This document shows, piece after piece, positions 32,666 through 42,031 of a DNA stretch of 64,000 bases. The DNA is taken from positions 62,001-126,000 of the forward strand of contig NZ_QEIJ01000008.1 of assembly GCF_003095395.1 (NCBI RefSeq), read 5' to 3'. The notes under the pieces were generated by a model. The model was not told the origin of the DNA and ran no database searches. It was given only the letters and a program-made list of their open reading frames with translations. Made by a program: the position numbers and the translations under genes. Every line of letters begins with the position of its first letter. Position 1 is the first letter of the stretch. The stretch is from Microbacterium sp. Gd 4-13. Lineage in GTDB: Bacteria > Actinomycetota > Actinomycetes > Actinomycetales > Microbacteriaceae.

Positions 32666-33619
32666 TCAGCTCTTCATCGCCCCGAACGTGATGTCGATGT
32701 CGGCCATCTCCATCGCGGCGGTCGCCTCGATGAGGTCGCGCAGTTCCTTGTCGGCGCCGGGAGAGAACTCCTCCGGGCGCTCCGGGGCGATCTCCAGAGG
32801 GGCTCCCTCGGGAGCCTGCTGCGACGCATCCAGGTCGGTGCCGTCATTCGACGGCGACATGCCTTGGAAGATCTTGCCGGCCTCGGACTGATCGCCCAGA
32901 TCGAACGAGTACTGCTTGCTCTGCAACCCGAGGTCGACGAGGCGTTTGACCTCGGGGAACTGCTCGGCGTTCGTCTTCGGGATCGGCAGCGAGGTGCGCC
33001 AGTTGACCCCCAGCGTCTCGAGGGCCTTCGCGTAGGCGTTCTCGTGAGCCTGGTCTCGCACGATCAGATACGAGATCGTCGAGCGGGCGGTCTTGTTGTC
33101 GGTCATCTCGTACATCCGGCACTTCTGCAGACGCCCGGTCGACTCCAGCATGAGGTTGTAGAGCAGGTCGAGCACGAGGTTGCCGGAGTTGTAGACGTAG
33201 CTTCCGCTCCAGGGGTTCCCGGCGGAGTCGACGGGGAGGGCACCCTGCGCCCCCACGAGGTAGTGATGGATGTTGCCGTGGTCGAGTGCGATGTTCAACG
33301 GCGTCGCCCCGGCAGCCCCGGGCTTGTCCACCGGGTCGGACTTCTTACCGTTGTACTGCGGTGAGCCGTCGAGCAGCCGGGAGATCGTGGTGCCGATGAG
33401 CTCGACGTGCGAGATCTCCTCTGTGCCGATGCCCTGGATGAGGTCCTTGTAGGGCTTCCCCGACGGTCCGCGGAAGTTGATGCTCTGGAAGAGGTACTGC
33501 ATCATGGTGCGCATCTCGCCGAACTGACCGCCCAGGCCCTCCTGCAGCGCGTTCGCTGCGGCGGGGTCGGGCTCATCCTGCTCGATGGGATTGATCAGGC
33601 GCTGGAGGTGGAAGTACAC
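32666..33619 (-). CDS. Manganese catalase (ferritin-like)
   Basis: A 317-residue non-haem catalase that would break down H2O2 in the cytosol with a dimanganese centre. Helix motifs with likely metal ligands are GGQFGEMRTMMQYLFQS, GTEEISHVELIGTTI, LDLLYNLMLEST and LIVRDQAHENAYAKAL (the second Glu/His pair). Length matches the family. The GTG start is supported by AAAGGAAA nine bases upstream. It is divergent from an aldo/keto reductase across a region with a 9-bp palindrome. Confidence 0.9.
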   Translation of the reverse strand: MYFHLQRLINPIEQDEPDPAAANALQEGLGGQFGEMRTMMQYLFQSINFRGPSGKPYKDLIQGIGTEEISHVELIGTTISRLLDGSPQYNGKKSDPVDKPGAAGATPLNIALDHGNIHHYLVGAQGALPVDSAGNPWSGSYVYNSGNLVLDLLYNLMLESTGRLQKCRMYEMTDNKTARSTISYLIVRDQAHENAYAKALETLGVNWRTSLPIPKTNAEQFPEVKRLVDLGLQSKQYSFDLGDQSEAGKIFQGMSPSNDGTDLDASQQAPEGAPLEIAPERPEEFSPGADKELRDLIEATAAMEMADIDITFGAMKS

Positions 33620-33648
33620 GATGTTTCCTTTCGCAGGGGGAGGAAGCC

Positions 33649-33675
33649 AACGATCCGCTTCTTTCCCGGATCGTT
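33649..33675. promoter_or_regulatory. Palindrome AACGATCCG-N9-CGGATCGTT in a divergent promoter region
   Basis: Perfect 9-bp arms lie 30 bases upstream of the catalase start and 72 bases upstream of the reductase. The position fits a shared operator for a redox or stress regulator; no regulator gene is adjacent. Confidence 0.45.
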
Positions 33676-33746
33676 CAGCCGCCTAGCCGAGCCCCCCTGT
33701 GGTCGACTACTGTCAACGGGCCGATCGGGCGATGAAGGAGAGTGCG

Positions 33747-34637
33747 ATGAAGACACGGATGCTGGCGCGACGCGAGGTCTCGGCCATCGGTCTGGGCGCG
33801 ATGCCGCTCTCGATGAACAACGACGACGTGTACCCCACCCCCGATGAGGCCGTGGCCACCGTGCATGCCGCTCTCGACGCCGGCGTCACGCTGATCGACA
33901 CCGCAGACATCTACGCGCCGGCCTGGAACGAGATGGGGCACAACGAGCGCGTCGTCGCCGAGGCCGTCCGCACGTGGGCGGGCGACGCATCCGGAGTCTT
34001 CCTCACCACGAAGGGCGGGATCACCCGCTCGGACGGCGAGCGGTGGGGGCGCAACGGTTCCCTCGACTACTTGCGCTCCGCCGTCGAGGCGTCGCTGCAG
34101 AACCTCGGCGTCGACACGATCGAGTTGTACCAGTACCACCGGCCCGACCGGTCGCTCGTCTACGCCCGCATCATCGAGAACCTCGCGACGCTGCGCGACG
34201 AAGGACTCATCGGCGCGATCGGCATCTCGAACGCCAGCGTCGAGGAGATCGAGATCGCACAGGACGTGCTCGGGGAGGGAGGGCTCGCGAGCGTGCAGAA
34301 CGAGTTCTCGCCGCGGCATCCCGGGAGCATCGACGAGCTGCGCCACTGCTCCGATAACGGCATCGCCTTCCTGCCGTGGAGCCCGCTGGGCGGAACGGGC
34401 GGCGGCGCACGCCGCGTCGGCGACCGGTTCTCCGCCTTCGCCGAGGTCGCGCGTGCCCACGATGTCAGCCCGCAGCGAGTGGTGCTCGCCTGGGAGCTCT
34501 CTCTCGGCGAGACGGTCATCCCGATCCCCGGTGCGCGCCGCGCCGCATCGATCGTCGACTCCGCCGCGGCGGCCGACCTCGTGCTGAGCGACGAAGAGGT
34601 CGCGCGCTGCTCGTTCTCGGTGGGTATCGACGCCTGA
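33747..34637 (+). CDS. Aldo/keto reductase
   Basis: A 296-residue NADPH-dependent (beta/alpha)8 reductase. Catalytic residues are Asp and Tyr in LIDTADIYAP, Lys in FLTTKGGITR and His in YQYHRPD. The cofactor end reads LGETVIPIPGARRAASI. The start at 33747 is chosen because AAGGAG lies 6 bases upstream; upstream in-frame starts lack a site. The carbonyl substrate is unknown; proximity to manganese catalase suggests a stress role. Confidence 0.88.
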   Translation: MKTRMLARREVSAIGLGAMPLSMNNDDVYPTPDEAVATVHAALDAGVTLIDTADIYAPAWNEMGHNERVVAEAVRTWAGDASGVFLTTKGGITRSDGERWGRNGSLDYLRSAVEASLQNLGVDTIELYQYHRPDRSLVYARIIENLATLRDEGLIGAIGISNASVEEIEIAQDVLGEGGLASVQNEFSPRHPGSIDELRHCSDNGIAFLPWSPLGGTGGGARRVGDRFSAFAEVARAHDVSPQRVVLAWELSLGETVIPIPGARRAASIVDSAAAADLVLSDEEVARCSFSVGIDA

Positions 34638-34652
34638 CCGCGGCGTCTGCCG

Positions 34653-34814
34653 TCAGATGAGGCTGTCGGTGGCGTCGTCGTCGGTCTGATCGGCGCGCTC
34701 GCGGATCTCGTCCTCGTCCAGGGGGATGGGCGAGGTCGCGGGCGCTTCCGGCGGTTCGGCGTCGGGCCCGGATGGGCGCTCGTCGTCGCCGGCGGGCGAG
34801 GTGCTCTCGGTCAT
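34653..34814 (-). CDS. Small acidic protein
   Basis: A 53-residue protein with about one third Asp/Glu and many Pro (DDERPSGPDAEPPEAPATSP, then DEDEIRERADQTDDD). There is no membrane segment or Cys. AGAAGGAAG precedes the ATG at good spacing, which supports translation. It ends 15 bases from the convergent aldo/keto reductase. Function is unknown; disordered acidic proteins of this kind occur in many actinobacteria. Confidence 0.6.
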   Translation of the reverse strand: MTESTSPAGDDERPSGPDAEPPEAPATSPIPLDEDEIRERADQTDDDATDSLI

Positions 34815-34960
34815 CGTGCTTCCTTCTCTCGGGTCGTGCACCTCAGCCGCGTGAGCGGCCGGGTGTTCCCGACACGGCGCGGGCTGTCAACCCCCTGGGG
34901 GCTTCGTGTGCCCCGGCGGAGGGTGAAGACACACCCCCCAACGAATGGATGTGCCCTGAC

Positions 34961-36133
34961 ATGAAGGCTCTCACGTGGCAGGGGCGTCGCGACCTCGCCG
35001 TCGTCGACGTTCCGGATCCTCGGATCGAACACCCCACCGATGCGATCGTGAAGATCACCTCATCGGCCATCTGCGGATCGGACCTGCACCTCTACGAGCT
35101 GTTCGGCCCGTTCCTCGACAAGGGCGACATCCTCGGTCATGAGCCGATGGGCGTCGTCGTCGAGGTCGGGACCGCCGTGACGAAGCTCAAGGTCGGTGAC
35201 CGCGTCGTCGTGCCGTTCAACATCTCGTGCGGCGAGTGCTTCATGTGCCGCCACGGTCTGCAGTCGCAGTGCGAGACGACGCAGGTCACCGAGTACGGCA
35301 GCGGGGCCTCGCTCTTCGGGTTCACCAAGCTGTACGGCCAGGTGCCCGGCGGGCAGGCGGAGCTGTTGCGCGTTCCTCTCGCCGACTACAACTCGGTCGT
35401 CGTCGGCGGCGACCTCCCCGACGAGCGATACCTGTTCTTGAGCGACATCCTGCCGACGGCCTGGCAGGGCGTGCAGTACGCCCAGGTGCCCGACGGCGGA
35501 ACGCTCGCGGTCGTCGGCCTCGGCCCGGTCGGCCAGTTCGTCGCGCGCATCGGCGCGCACCTCGGCTATCGCGTCATCGCGTCCGACCCCGTCGCCGAGC
35601 GCCGCGCGCTGGCCGAGAAGTACGGCGCGCAGGTCGCCGAGCCCGACGACATCGCGGCCTTGGTGAGCGAGGCCACCGAGGGCCGTGGCGCCGATGGCGT
35701 CGTGGATGCCGTCGGAATGGAAGCGCACGGCAATGCGATGGTCTCGGCGTTCCAGAAGGCGACGGCGCTGCTTCCCGACGCCATCGCGCAGCCGCTCATG
35801 GACAACGCCGGTCTCGACCGGCTCGCCGCGCTGCACTCGGCGATCGATCTCGCTCGACGCGGCGGAACGGTCTCGATCAGCGGGGTGTACGCCGGTGATG
35901 CCGACGTCATGCCGATGAAGACGATGTTCGACAAGCAGCTCACCCTCAAGATGGGTCAGTGCAACGTCAAGCGGTGGGTCGATACCCTGCTCCCGCTCGT
36001 CGAAGACCCGGCCGACCCGCTCGGTACGGCCGATCTCGTGACGCACACGGTGGGGCTCGACGACGCGCCCCACATGTACGAGGTCTTCCAGAAGAAGGAG
36101 GACGGATGCATCAAGGTGGTGGTGAAGCCCTGA
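34961..36133 (+). CDS. Zinc-dependent alcohol dehydrogenase (glutathione-independent formaldehyde dehydrogenase-like)
   Basis: A 390-residue medium-chain dehydrogenase. Catalytic zinc ligands are Cys38 in AICGSDLHLY and His60/Glu61 in LGHEPMG. The structural zinc Cys cluster is in CGECFMCRHGLQSQC. The Rossmann motif is VVGLGPVGQFVARIG. The extended C-terminal half and the sequence MKALTWQGRRDL at the start fit the FDH-like subgroup. No ribosome binding site is visible; ATG 34949 in frame is an alternative. It is a single gene with an unknown substrate. Confidence 0.82.
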   Translation: MKALTWQGRRDLAVVDVPDPRIEHPTDAIVKITSSAICGSDLHLYELFGPFLDKGDILGHEPMGVVVEVGTAVTKLKVGDRVVVPFNISCGECFMCRHGLQSQCETTQVTEYGSGASLFGFTKLYGQVPGGQAELLRVPLADYNSVVVGGDLPDERYLFLSDILPTAWQGVQYAQVPDGGTLAVVGLGPVGQFVARIGAHLGYRVIASDPVAERRALAEKYGAQVAEPDDIAALVSEATEGRGADGVVDAVGMEAHGNAMVSAFQKATALLPDAIAQPLMDNAGLDRLAALHSAIDLARRGGTVSISGVYAGDADVMPMKTMFDKQLTLKMGQCNVKRWVDTLLPLVEDPADPLGTADLVTHTVGLDDAPHMYEVFQKKEDGCIKVVVKP

Positions 36134-36483
36134 CCGGGCGGTGGGCGCGCAGCAGCTCGACGCGGCCCATCGAGATCGCGCACCTGCCGCCCCTCGCGCC
36201 GCGCCAGCCGGACGCGGGCGCGGAGGGCGGGGGAGCAGAGCCCGCGACCGAGGGTGAGGAACGCGGCACGCTCCGAGACGGACCGCAGTGACGTCGCGTG
36301 TGCCGATGAGGTTTGGATGCTGCGGACGAATGCCGTAGTCTGTCCCTTTGGTGCCTCCGCCTGTCGGAGGTCACTGCGAACGTGAGCCCTCCACCGGCCT
36401 GTTCCCCGCGTTTTCGCGCGAGGCAACGACCACCGGAGCGGGATTCACGAACTCCTCCGTTCGATCCAGAAAGCAGTATCACT
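36134..36483 (+). other. Intergenic region with rplM promoter and ~135-base leader
   Basis: No gene is seen. TTGGAT (36313-36318) and TAGTCT (36336-36341), 17 bases apart, form a promoter. The leader then starts with the hairpin CCTCCG/CGGAGG (36354-36370) and runs 135-140 bases to the rplM start. Such long leaders before ribosomal protein genes often carry feedback control; no known L13 leader motif was recognised. Bases 36134-36300 show nothing distinct. Confidence 0.6.
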
Positions 36484-36930
36484 GTGACGCGCACATTTAC
36501 CCCCAAGGCTGGCGAAATCCAGCGCGAGTGGCTTGTCATCGACGCGACCGACGTCGTGCTCGGTCGTCTTGCCTCGCACGCGGCGGTCCTCCTCCGCGGC
36601 AAGCACAAGGCCACCTTCGCCAACCACATGGACGCCGGCGACTTCGTCATCGTCATCAACGCCGAGAAGGTCGCCCTGACCGGCCAGAAGCTCGAGAAGA
36701 AGAAGGCGTACCGCCACTCCGGCTACCCGGGCGGCCTCAAGTCCGTCACCTACGGCGAGCTGATCGAGAAGAACCCCGAGCGCGCGGTCGAGAAGGCCAT
36801 CCGCGGCATGCTCCCCAAGAACAGCCTGGGTGCGCAGCAGCTCCGCAAGCTCAAGGTCTACCGCGGCGCCGAGCACCCCCACGGTGCACAGCAGCCCAAG
36901 ACCTACACCTTCGACCAGGTCGCCCAGTAG
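36484..36930 (+). CDS. rplM: 50S ribosomal protein L13
   Basis: A 148-residue large-subunit protein with the family stretches [39 protein letters not shown] and [13 protein letters not shown]. The GTG start gives the usual length. It is first in the order rplM-rpsI-glmM, with rpsI starting 27 bases on. Expression is probably driven by the promoter at 36313-36341. Confidence 0.97.
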   Translation: MTRTFTPKAGEIQREWLVIDATDVVLGRLASHAAVLLRGKHKATFANHMDAGDFVIVINAEKVALTGQKLEKKKAYRHSGYPGGLKSVTYGELIEKNPERAVEKAIRGMLPKNSLGAQQLRKLKVYRGAEHPHGAQQPKTYTFDQVAQ

Positions 36931-36957
36931 GCGCGAGAGACTTAGAGGATAACTATC

Positions 36958-37428
36958 GTGTCGGACATCGACCCCACCAACTACTCCACCGAGACGCCGC
37001 TCGACCAGGCGGCAGCCGAGGCCCCGCGCCCCGTGCTCTCCGTCCCCGGCGCGGCCGTCGGTCGCCGCAAGCAGGCCATCGCCCGCGTGCGCATCGTGCC
37101 CGGATCGGGAACGATCACGGTCAACGGCCGCTCGTTCGAGGATTACTTCCCGAACAAGCTCCACCAGCAGCTGATCAACGACCCGTTCACGGTGCTGAAC
37201 CTCACCGACGCCTACGACGTCATCGTGCGCGTCTCCGGCGGTGGCCCCTCGGGCCAGGCCGGTGCCGTGCGTCTGGGCATCGCTCGCTCGCTGAACGAGA
37301 TCGACCTCGAGAACAACCGCCCGGCTCTGAAGAAGGCCGGCTTCCTGTCGCGCGACGCTCGCGTCAAGGAGCGCAAGAAGGCTGGTCTCAAGAAGGCCCG
37401 TAAGGCGCCTCAGTACTCGAAGCGCTGA
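36958..37428 (+). CDS. rpsI: 30S ribosomal protein S9
   Basis: A 156-residue small-subunit protein. It has an acidic, actinobacterial N-terminal extension of about 30 residues before [17 protein letters not shown], then [19 protein letters not shown] and the basic C-terminus ending KAPQYSKR, whose last Arg reaches the P-site tRNA. The GTG start follows AGAGGATAA. It is cotranscribed with rplM and glmM (14 bases downstream). Confidence 0.97.
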   Translation: MSDIDPTNYSTETPLDQAAAEAPRPVLSVPGAAVGRRKQAIARVRIVPGSGTITVNGRSFEDYFPNKLHQQLINDPFTVLNLTDAYDVIVRVSGGGPSGQAGAVRLGIARSLNEIDLENNRPALKKAGFLSRDARVKERKKAGLKKARKAPQYSKR

Positions 37429-37442
37429 GTCCGGCTGCCCGT

Positions 37443-38801
37443 ATGCCGCTGTTCGGCACGGACGGGGTGCGGGGGCTGGCCAACGGCCCCCTCACCGCCG
37501 ATCTCGCACTTCACCTGGCCCAGGCGACTGCCGTCGTCCTGGGCCAGGGCCGTTCTGCCGAGGCGCGCCGCGCCGAAGGCCGCCGGCTCACCGCCGTGGT
37601 CGCACGCGATCCGCGGGTCTCGGGGGAGTTCCTCTCCGCCGCCGTGGCGGCCGGCCTCGCATCGTCAGGTGTCGACGTCCTCGACGCCGGTGTGCTTCCG
37701 ACACCGGCTGCCGCCTACCTCATCGCCGACATCGATGCCGACTTCGGCGTCATGGTCTCGGCGTCGCACAACCCTGCGCCCGACAACGGCATCAAGATCT
37801 TCGCGCGCGGGGGAGTGAAGCTCCCCGATCTCGTCGAGCAGCGCATCGAGGCCGCGCTCGACGCCGAGAAGCTGCAGCCCACAGGTGCGGGTGTGGGCCG
37901 TATCCGCGTCTTCGCCGACGCGGAAGACCGCTACGTCGTGCACCTGCTCGGTTCGCTTCCGCACAGGCTCGACGGCATCCACGTCGTGCTCGACTGTGCG
38001 CACGGAGCGGCCTCGGGGGTCTCGCCCGAGACGTTCAAGGATGCCGGCGCGACGGTGACAGTGATCGGTGCCGACCCCGACGGCTTGAACATCAACGACG
38101 GCGTCGGCTCGACCTACCTCGACCACCTCGCTGAGACCGTCGTGCGCCTCGGCGCCGACGTCGGCATCGCGCACGACGGCGACGCCGACCGCTGCCTCGC
38201 CGTCGACGCGCAGGGCAAGCACATCGACGGCGATCAACTCATGGCGATCCTCGCGGTCTCGATGAAAGAACGCGGCGTCCTCGCATCCGACACGCTCGTC
38301 GCGACGGTCATGAGCAACCTCGGCCTCCACCGCGCGATGGAGGATCACGGCATCCGCGTCTTGCAGACCGCGGTGGGCGACCGCTACGTCCTCGAGGCGA
38401 TGACCGAGGGGTCGTACTCGCTCGGAGGCGAGCAGTCGGGACACGTCATCATGAGCGAGCACGCGACGACCGGTGACGGTCTGCTGACCGGCCTGCACAT
38501 CGTGGCCGAGATGGCGCGTCAGAACAAGACGATGGCGGAGCTCGCGTCGATCATGACCGTGTATCCGCAGGTGCTCGTGAATGTCCGCGGTGTCGATCGC
38601 ACCCGCGTGGCTACGGATGAGGAGCTGCAGCGCTCGGTCGAAGAGGTGCGCGCCGAACTCGGCGACACCGGGCGCGTGCTGCTGCGCGCCTCGGGCACCG
38701 AACCGCTCGTGCGCGTGATGGTCGAGGCCGCCGACGAGAAGTCCGCTCGCGAGTACGCCGACCGTCTCGCGGCCGTCGTCAGCGACCGACTGGCTCTCTG
38801 A
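37443..38801 (+). CDS. glmM: Phosphoglucosamine mutase
   Basis: A 452-residue alpha-D-phosphohexomutase converting glucosamine-6-phosphate to glucosamine-1-phosphate for UDP-GlcNAc and peptidoglycan. The phosphorylated Ser108 lies in [16 protein letters not shown], the Mg2+ loop is [10 protein letters not shown], the sugar loop GGEQSGHVI and the phosphate loop [14 protein letters not shown]. Gene order after rpsI is conserved in actinobacteria. The GlmS enzyme of the preceding step is encoded 11.6 kb downstream. Confidence 0.96.
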   Translation: MPLFGTDGVRGLANGPLTADLALHLAQATAVVLGQGRSAEARRAEGRRLTAVVARDPRVSGEFLSAAVAAGLASSGVDVLDAGVLPTPAAAYLIADIDADFGVMVSASHNPAPDNGIKIFARGGVKLPDLVEQRIEAALDAEKLQPTGAGVGRIRVFADAEDRYVVHLLGSLPHRLDGIHVVLDCAHGAASGVSPETFKDAGATVTVIGADPDGLNINDGVGSTYLDHLAETVVRLGADVGIAHDGDADRCLAVDAQGKHIDGDQLMAILAVSMKERGVLASDTLVATVMSNLGLHRAMEDHGIRVLQTAVGDRYVLEAMTEGSYSLGGEQSGHVIMSEHATTGDGLLTGLHIVAEMARQNKTMAELASIMTVYPQVLVNVRGVDRTRVATDEELQRSVEEVRAELGDTGRVLLRASGTEPLVRVMVEAADEKSAREYADRLAAVVSDRLAL

Positions 38802-38815
38802 GTCCCGCACCAGAT

Positions 38816-38849
38816 CCGCCGGCACCCGACGACCGTCGGGCTCCGGCGG
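38816..38849. terminator. Terminator hairpin between glmM and the tetR-type gene
   Basis: CCGCCGG-N2-CCCGACG (38816-38831) pairs with CGTCGGG-N2-CCGGCGG (38834-38849), a 14-pair stem with one internal 2x2 bulge and a 2-base apex, between convergent genes. Confidence 0.75.
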
Positions 38850-38873
38850 TTCTGCGCGTTTCGGCGCCTGTCG

Positions 38874-39680
38874 CTAGTCGACCGGCTCGGTGAGCCCCTC
38901 GATCATGGCCAAGTAGGCGAGAGCGGCCAGCGTCCACTCGACGGGCTCGCCATCCATACCCGGCGCGATGAGGACCTCCGACGCCGACGGAGCGCCCATC
39001 CGGCGGTGCGTGACGATACCCTCGACGATCGCACCTCCCGCGGTGGCGAGGTGCTGCCAGTGCACCCCGGGTCGCGTCTGGCGACCGAGGCGCTCGCACG
39101 CGTCGGCGTAGAACTCGGTCATCGTCTCGCGGAAGGCGCGGTCCGACTCGCGCAGGGCCTCCGCGACGCGCTCTCTACGCCCCGGGGGGAGGCTCGGAAG
39201 CGTCGCGGCCAGGGCCTGGCAGGTCTGCCAGCGGGCAGAACCCGCGGTGTCCTCGACGTTCTGACGCAGTGTCAGCCGGACCGTCTCACGGAGCACCGCA
39301 TACGATCCGTCGCGGTCACGCGACCCGTCGGGGCGCAGCATCCGATGCCCGTGCTCGGCGATGGTGCGCTCGACGACATCGAGCGTGGCTTCGAAGATCC
39401 CCTCCGATCCGTCGCTCTCGCTCAGCAGCTGCACCATCAGACTCGTGAGCAACTCTTCTTTGCCGCCGAATGCGGCGAAAGCAGAGCTGCGAGGCACCCC
39501 GACCTGCCGGATGAGTTCCTCCATGTTGAGGTGATGGAGGCTCACCGTGACGCCGCCCTCCGACAGCATCGCGCTCCCCGCGCGAAGCACGCGCGACCGG
39601 AGCTCGGCCCGGGGGAGACGTCGGGAGCGCCAGTTCTGGACTGTGAGTCCTGAGTCTTGTCTTGTCGCGCTCTCTCCCAT
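38874..39680 (-). CDS. TetR-family transcriptional regulator
   Basis: A 268-residue regulator, longer than most. The N-terminal helix-turn-helix (LNMEELIRQVGVPRSSAFAAFGGKEELL) is followed by an all-helical ligand domain. TAGTCT sits 7 bases before the ATG, with no ribosome binding site, suggesting a leaderless mRNA. It is divergent from the flavin reductase pair and probably controls it through the 351-base intergenic region. Confidence 0.8.
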   Translation of the reverse strand: MGESATRQDSGLTVQNWRSRRLPRAELRSRVLRAGSAMLSEGGVTVSLHHLNMEELIRQVGVPRSSAFAAFGGKEELLTSLMVQLLSESDGSEGIFEATLDVVERTIAEHGHRMLRPDGSRDRDGSYAVLRETVRLTLRQNVEDTAGSARWQTCQALAATLPSLPPGRRERVAEALRESDRAFRETMTEFYADACERLGRQTRPGVHWQHLATAGGAIVEGIVTHRRMGAPSASEVLIAPGMDGEPVEWTLAALAYLAMIEGLTEPVD

Positions 39681-40031
39681 ATCGTCGAGACTACCGACGG
39701 GATGCGCACCGTGCTCCGCACACGAAATCGCATCGCACCGGGGGGGCGTCGGTGTTCGCACCGCGTGCCCGGGAAGCTCGCGGAAGACGCGACTCCCGGG
39801 CACGTGCGGGTGCGCCCGAGAGACCCGAGGATGACGTCGTGTTTCGCGTCTCGCCCGTCGTCGCCCCGACGTGCTTATAGTGGAGGGGCAACGTAAGCCG
39901 TTGTGGGCCACCGGGCCAAAAGATCTCGGTGGAATGTGAGAGACGTCGACGTCGTCGAGTCCGCATGGTCCTCGGCTTCGATCTTCTCGTCGTCTCCTTT
40001 CCTGTTCCTCCGGCGGAAGTGCGAGATTCGA
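39681..40031. other. Divergent regulatory region between the tetR-type gene and flavin reductases
   Basis: A 351-base gap without a supportable gene. It holds TAGTCT (minus strand, 39688-39693) as the -10 of the tetR-type gene, a perfect 11-bp inverted repeat CGTGCCCGGGA (39764-39774) / TCCCGGGCACG (39794-39804) as a candidate operator, and TATAGT (39876-39881) as a plus-strand -10, leaving a leader of about 140 bases before the first reductase. Confidence 0.55.
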
Positions 40032-40574
40032 ATGACGGTAAAAGTAGCGGTGGTCGTGGGCAACCCGAAGCCGCAGTCCAGAACACTGAAAGTGGCGACC
40101 ACCCTGGTGGACCGCCTGCTCGAGCCCGGGTCGTTCGACCTGACGGTGATCGACCTCGTCGATCACCAGGCCGAGATCTTCGCGTGGCCGAGCGACGAGC
40201 TCGCGCGGCTGAACACCCTGGTCGCCGAGAGCGACCTCGTCGTGTTCGCGTCTCCCACCTACAAGGCCACCTTCACGGGCCTGTTGAAGTCGTTCCTCGA
40301 CCGCTACCCGGCCAACGGCCTTCGCGGCGTCGTGGCGATTCCCGTCCTGACGGGGGCCGACCAGACCCACTCGATGGGGCCGACGTACACGTTCGCTCCG
40401 CTCCTCGCCGAGCTCGGAGCCGTCGTTCCCGGCCGGGGCTTCTACTTCGTCTCGAGCCAGATGGACCGGCTCGACGAGCTGGTGGAGGCCGCCGCCGAGG
40501 AGTACCGATCCAATTTCGGCCGCGTCGCCGCTCTCGCGACGTCGGCATCTCGGAAGGAGGAGGTGGCACGATGA
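40032..40574 (+). CDS. NAD(P)H-dependent FMN reductase
   Basis: A 180-residue flavodoxin-like reductase. It begins VKVAVVVGNPKPQSRTLKVA, where the phosphate loop binds FMN, and has VVFASPTYKATFTGLLKSFLDRY, typical of the SsuE/MsuE group. It would supply reduced FMN to a monooxygenase. The ATG overlaps neighbours only downstream: the next gene starts by ATGA overlap. No monooxygenase gene is in the window, which is unusual for this pair. Confidence 0.85.
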   Translation: MTVKVAVVVGNPKPQSRTLKVATTLVDRLLEPGSFDLTVIDLVDHQAEIFAWPSDELARLNTLVAESDLVVFASPTYKATFTGLLKSFLDRYPANGLRGVVAIPVLTGADQTHSMGPTYTFAPLLAELGAVVPGRGFYFVSSQMDRLDELVEAAAEEYRSNFGRVAALATSASRKEEVAR

Positions 40575-41086
40575 CGATTTCGCCGCATCCGTCCGCCGCC
40601 ATCGATCAGCGGACTCTCCGCGACACGCTCGGGCACTTCGCGTCGGGCGTCACGATCATCAGCGGGATCGACGACGCCGGACCCATCGGCTTCACCTGCC
40701 AGTCGTTCTACAGCGTCTCGATGGACCCGCCTCTGGTGTCCTTCAGCGTCATGAAGACGTCCACCACCTACCCGCGCATCCGCGAGACGGGCGCCTTCGC
40801 CGTCAACGTGCTCTCCGACCACCAGCACGGGATCTCGTCGCAGTTCGCGCGCAAGGGGACTGACAAGTGGGCCGGGGTCTCGTGGCGTCCGACCGCCGCG
40901 GGCAACCCGGTCATCGACGACTCGTCGATGTGGCTGGACTGCGAGATCTGGGCCGAGCACGAGGCCGGCGATCACCTCATCGTGATCGGCCGGGTGGTCG
41001 AGACGAGCCCCGCCGAATGGCATCGGCACGAGCCCCTGCTGTACTTCAAGGGCGCGTACCGGCATCTGCGCGGCCTCGCCAGCTGA
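40571..41086 (+). CDS. Flavin reductase family protein (HpaC-like)
   Basis: A 171-residue split-barrel flavin reductase: RDTLGHFASGVTIISG, GFTCQSFYSVSMDPPLVSFSV and FAVNVLSDHQHGISSQFA are family markers. It reduces free FMN or FAD with NAD(P)H for a partner oxygenase. It is coupled to the preceding FMN reductase by ATGA and ends 12 bases from the convergent Ppx/GppA gene. Confidence 0.87.
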   Translation: MTISPHPSAAIDQRTLRDTLGHFASGVTIISGIDDAGPIGFTCQSFYSVSMDPPLVSFSVMKTSTTYPRIRETGAFAVNVLSDHQHGISSQFARKGTDKWAGVSWRPTAAGNPVIDDSSMWLDCEIWAEHEAGDHLIVIGRVVETSPAEWHRHEPLLYFKGAYRHLRGLAS

Positions 41087-41098
41087 GACCGGTTTCGC

Positions 41099-42031
41099 TC
41101 AGCCCTGGGCGAGCGATTCGATGTAGCGCAGCAGCACTCCCTCTCGAAGCGCCCAGGGCGACACCTCGAGCTCGTCGACGTCCATGGCCTTCATCGCCTG
41201 GTGCAGCACGACCGCGCCGGCGACGATCTGGAACGTGCGGTCGGGGGTGATCCCGGGAAGCTCTTGGCGCGCCTCGGCGGGGATGCGCGCGAGACGGGGG
41301 ATCCAGTCCTTCAGCGCCGTGCGCGGCAGCACCATGCGTTCGATGCCCGACCAGCCCGGCACGGGGAATCCGGCGAGCTTCGCGAGCGAACGGATGGCCT
41401 TCGACGAGCCGACGACATGGTCGGGGCGGGGGAGTGCGGCGAACCTCTCGGCGACGGGGGCCAGGACGGATGCGGCGTGGTTGCGCAGCGCCTCGATCTC
41501 GCCGTCGCGAGGCGGGTCGTCGGGGAGGAACTGCACCGTCATCCGCCCGGCGCCCAGGGCGACGGACTCCGCGAGGTCGGGCAGCTCGTCGGCGCCGCCG
41601 GCGATCTCGAGCGAGCCTCCGCCGATGTCGAAGAGCAGGATCTGACCGGCCGACCACCCGAACCACCGACGCACGGCGAGGAAGGTGAAGCGCGCCTCGG
41701 TCTCGCCGCCGAGCACCTGCAGAGGCTGTCCCAGCGCGGCCTCGATGCGCGCGATCACCTCGGCGCCGTTGACGGCGTCGCGGACGGCGGAGGTCGCCGT
41801 GGCCAGCAGCTCGTCGACGCCCTCGGTCTCGGCGCGAAGACGTGCCCGGGTCACGGCTTCGACGAGGGCGCTCACGCCCTCTTCGGAGATCGCGCCGTCG
41901 GGAGTGAGGTATCGCATCAGGCGCAGGACCGTGCGGTCGCTCGTCCGAGCGGTCGGGCGCCCTCCGGCCCGGGCCGTCGCGACGAGCAGATGGACGGTGT
42001 TCGAACCGATGTCGAGAACCCCGAGACGCAC
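41099..42031 (-). CDS. Ppx/GppA-family phosphatase (exopolyphosphatase-like)
   Basis: A 310-residue ASKHA-fold phosphatase with the family motifs LGVLDIGSNTVHLLV, ATSAVRDAVNG, VLGGETEAR and LLFDIGGGSLEI. It would hydrolyse polyphosphate and/or pppGpp; the short form is typical of actinobacterial Ppx1/Ppx2. The GTG start is preceded by TAAGGT-CGGAGG, the mirror image of the coaA start context. Confidence 0.88.
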   Translation of the reverse strand: MRLGVLDIGSNTVHLLVATARAGGRPTARTSDRTVLRLMRYLTPDGAISEEGVSALVEAVTRARLRAETEGVDELLATATSAVRDAVNGAEVIARIEAALGQPLQVLGGETEARFTFLAVRRWFGWSAGQILLFDIGGGSLEIAGGADELPDLAESVALGAGRMTVQFLPDDPPRDGEIEALRNHAASVLAPVAERFAALPRPDHVVGSSKAIRSLAKLAGFPVPGWSGIERMVLPRTALKDWIPRLARIPAEARQELPGITPDRTFQIVAGAVVLHQAMKAMDVDELEVSPWALREGVLLRYIESLAQG

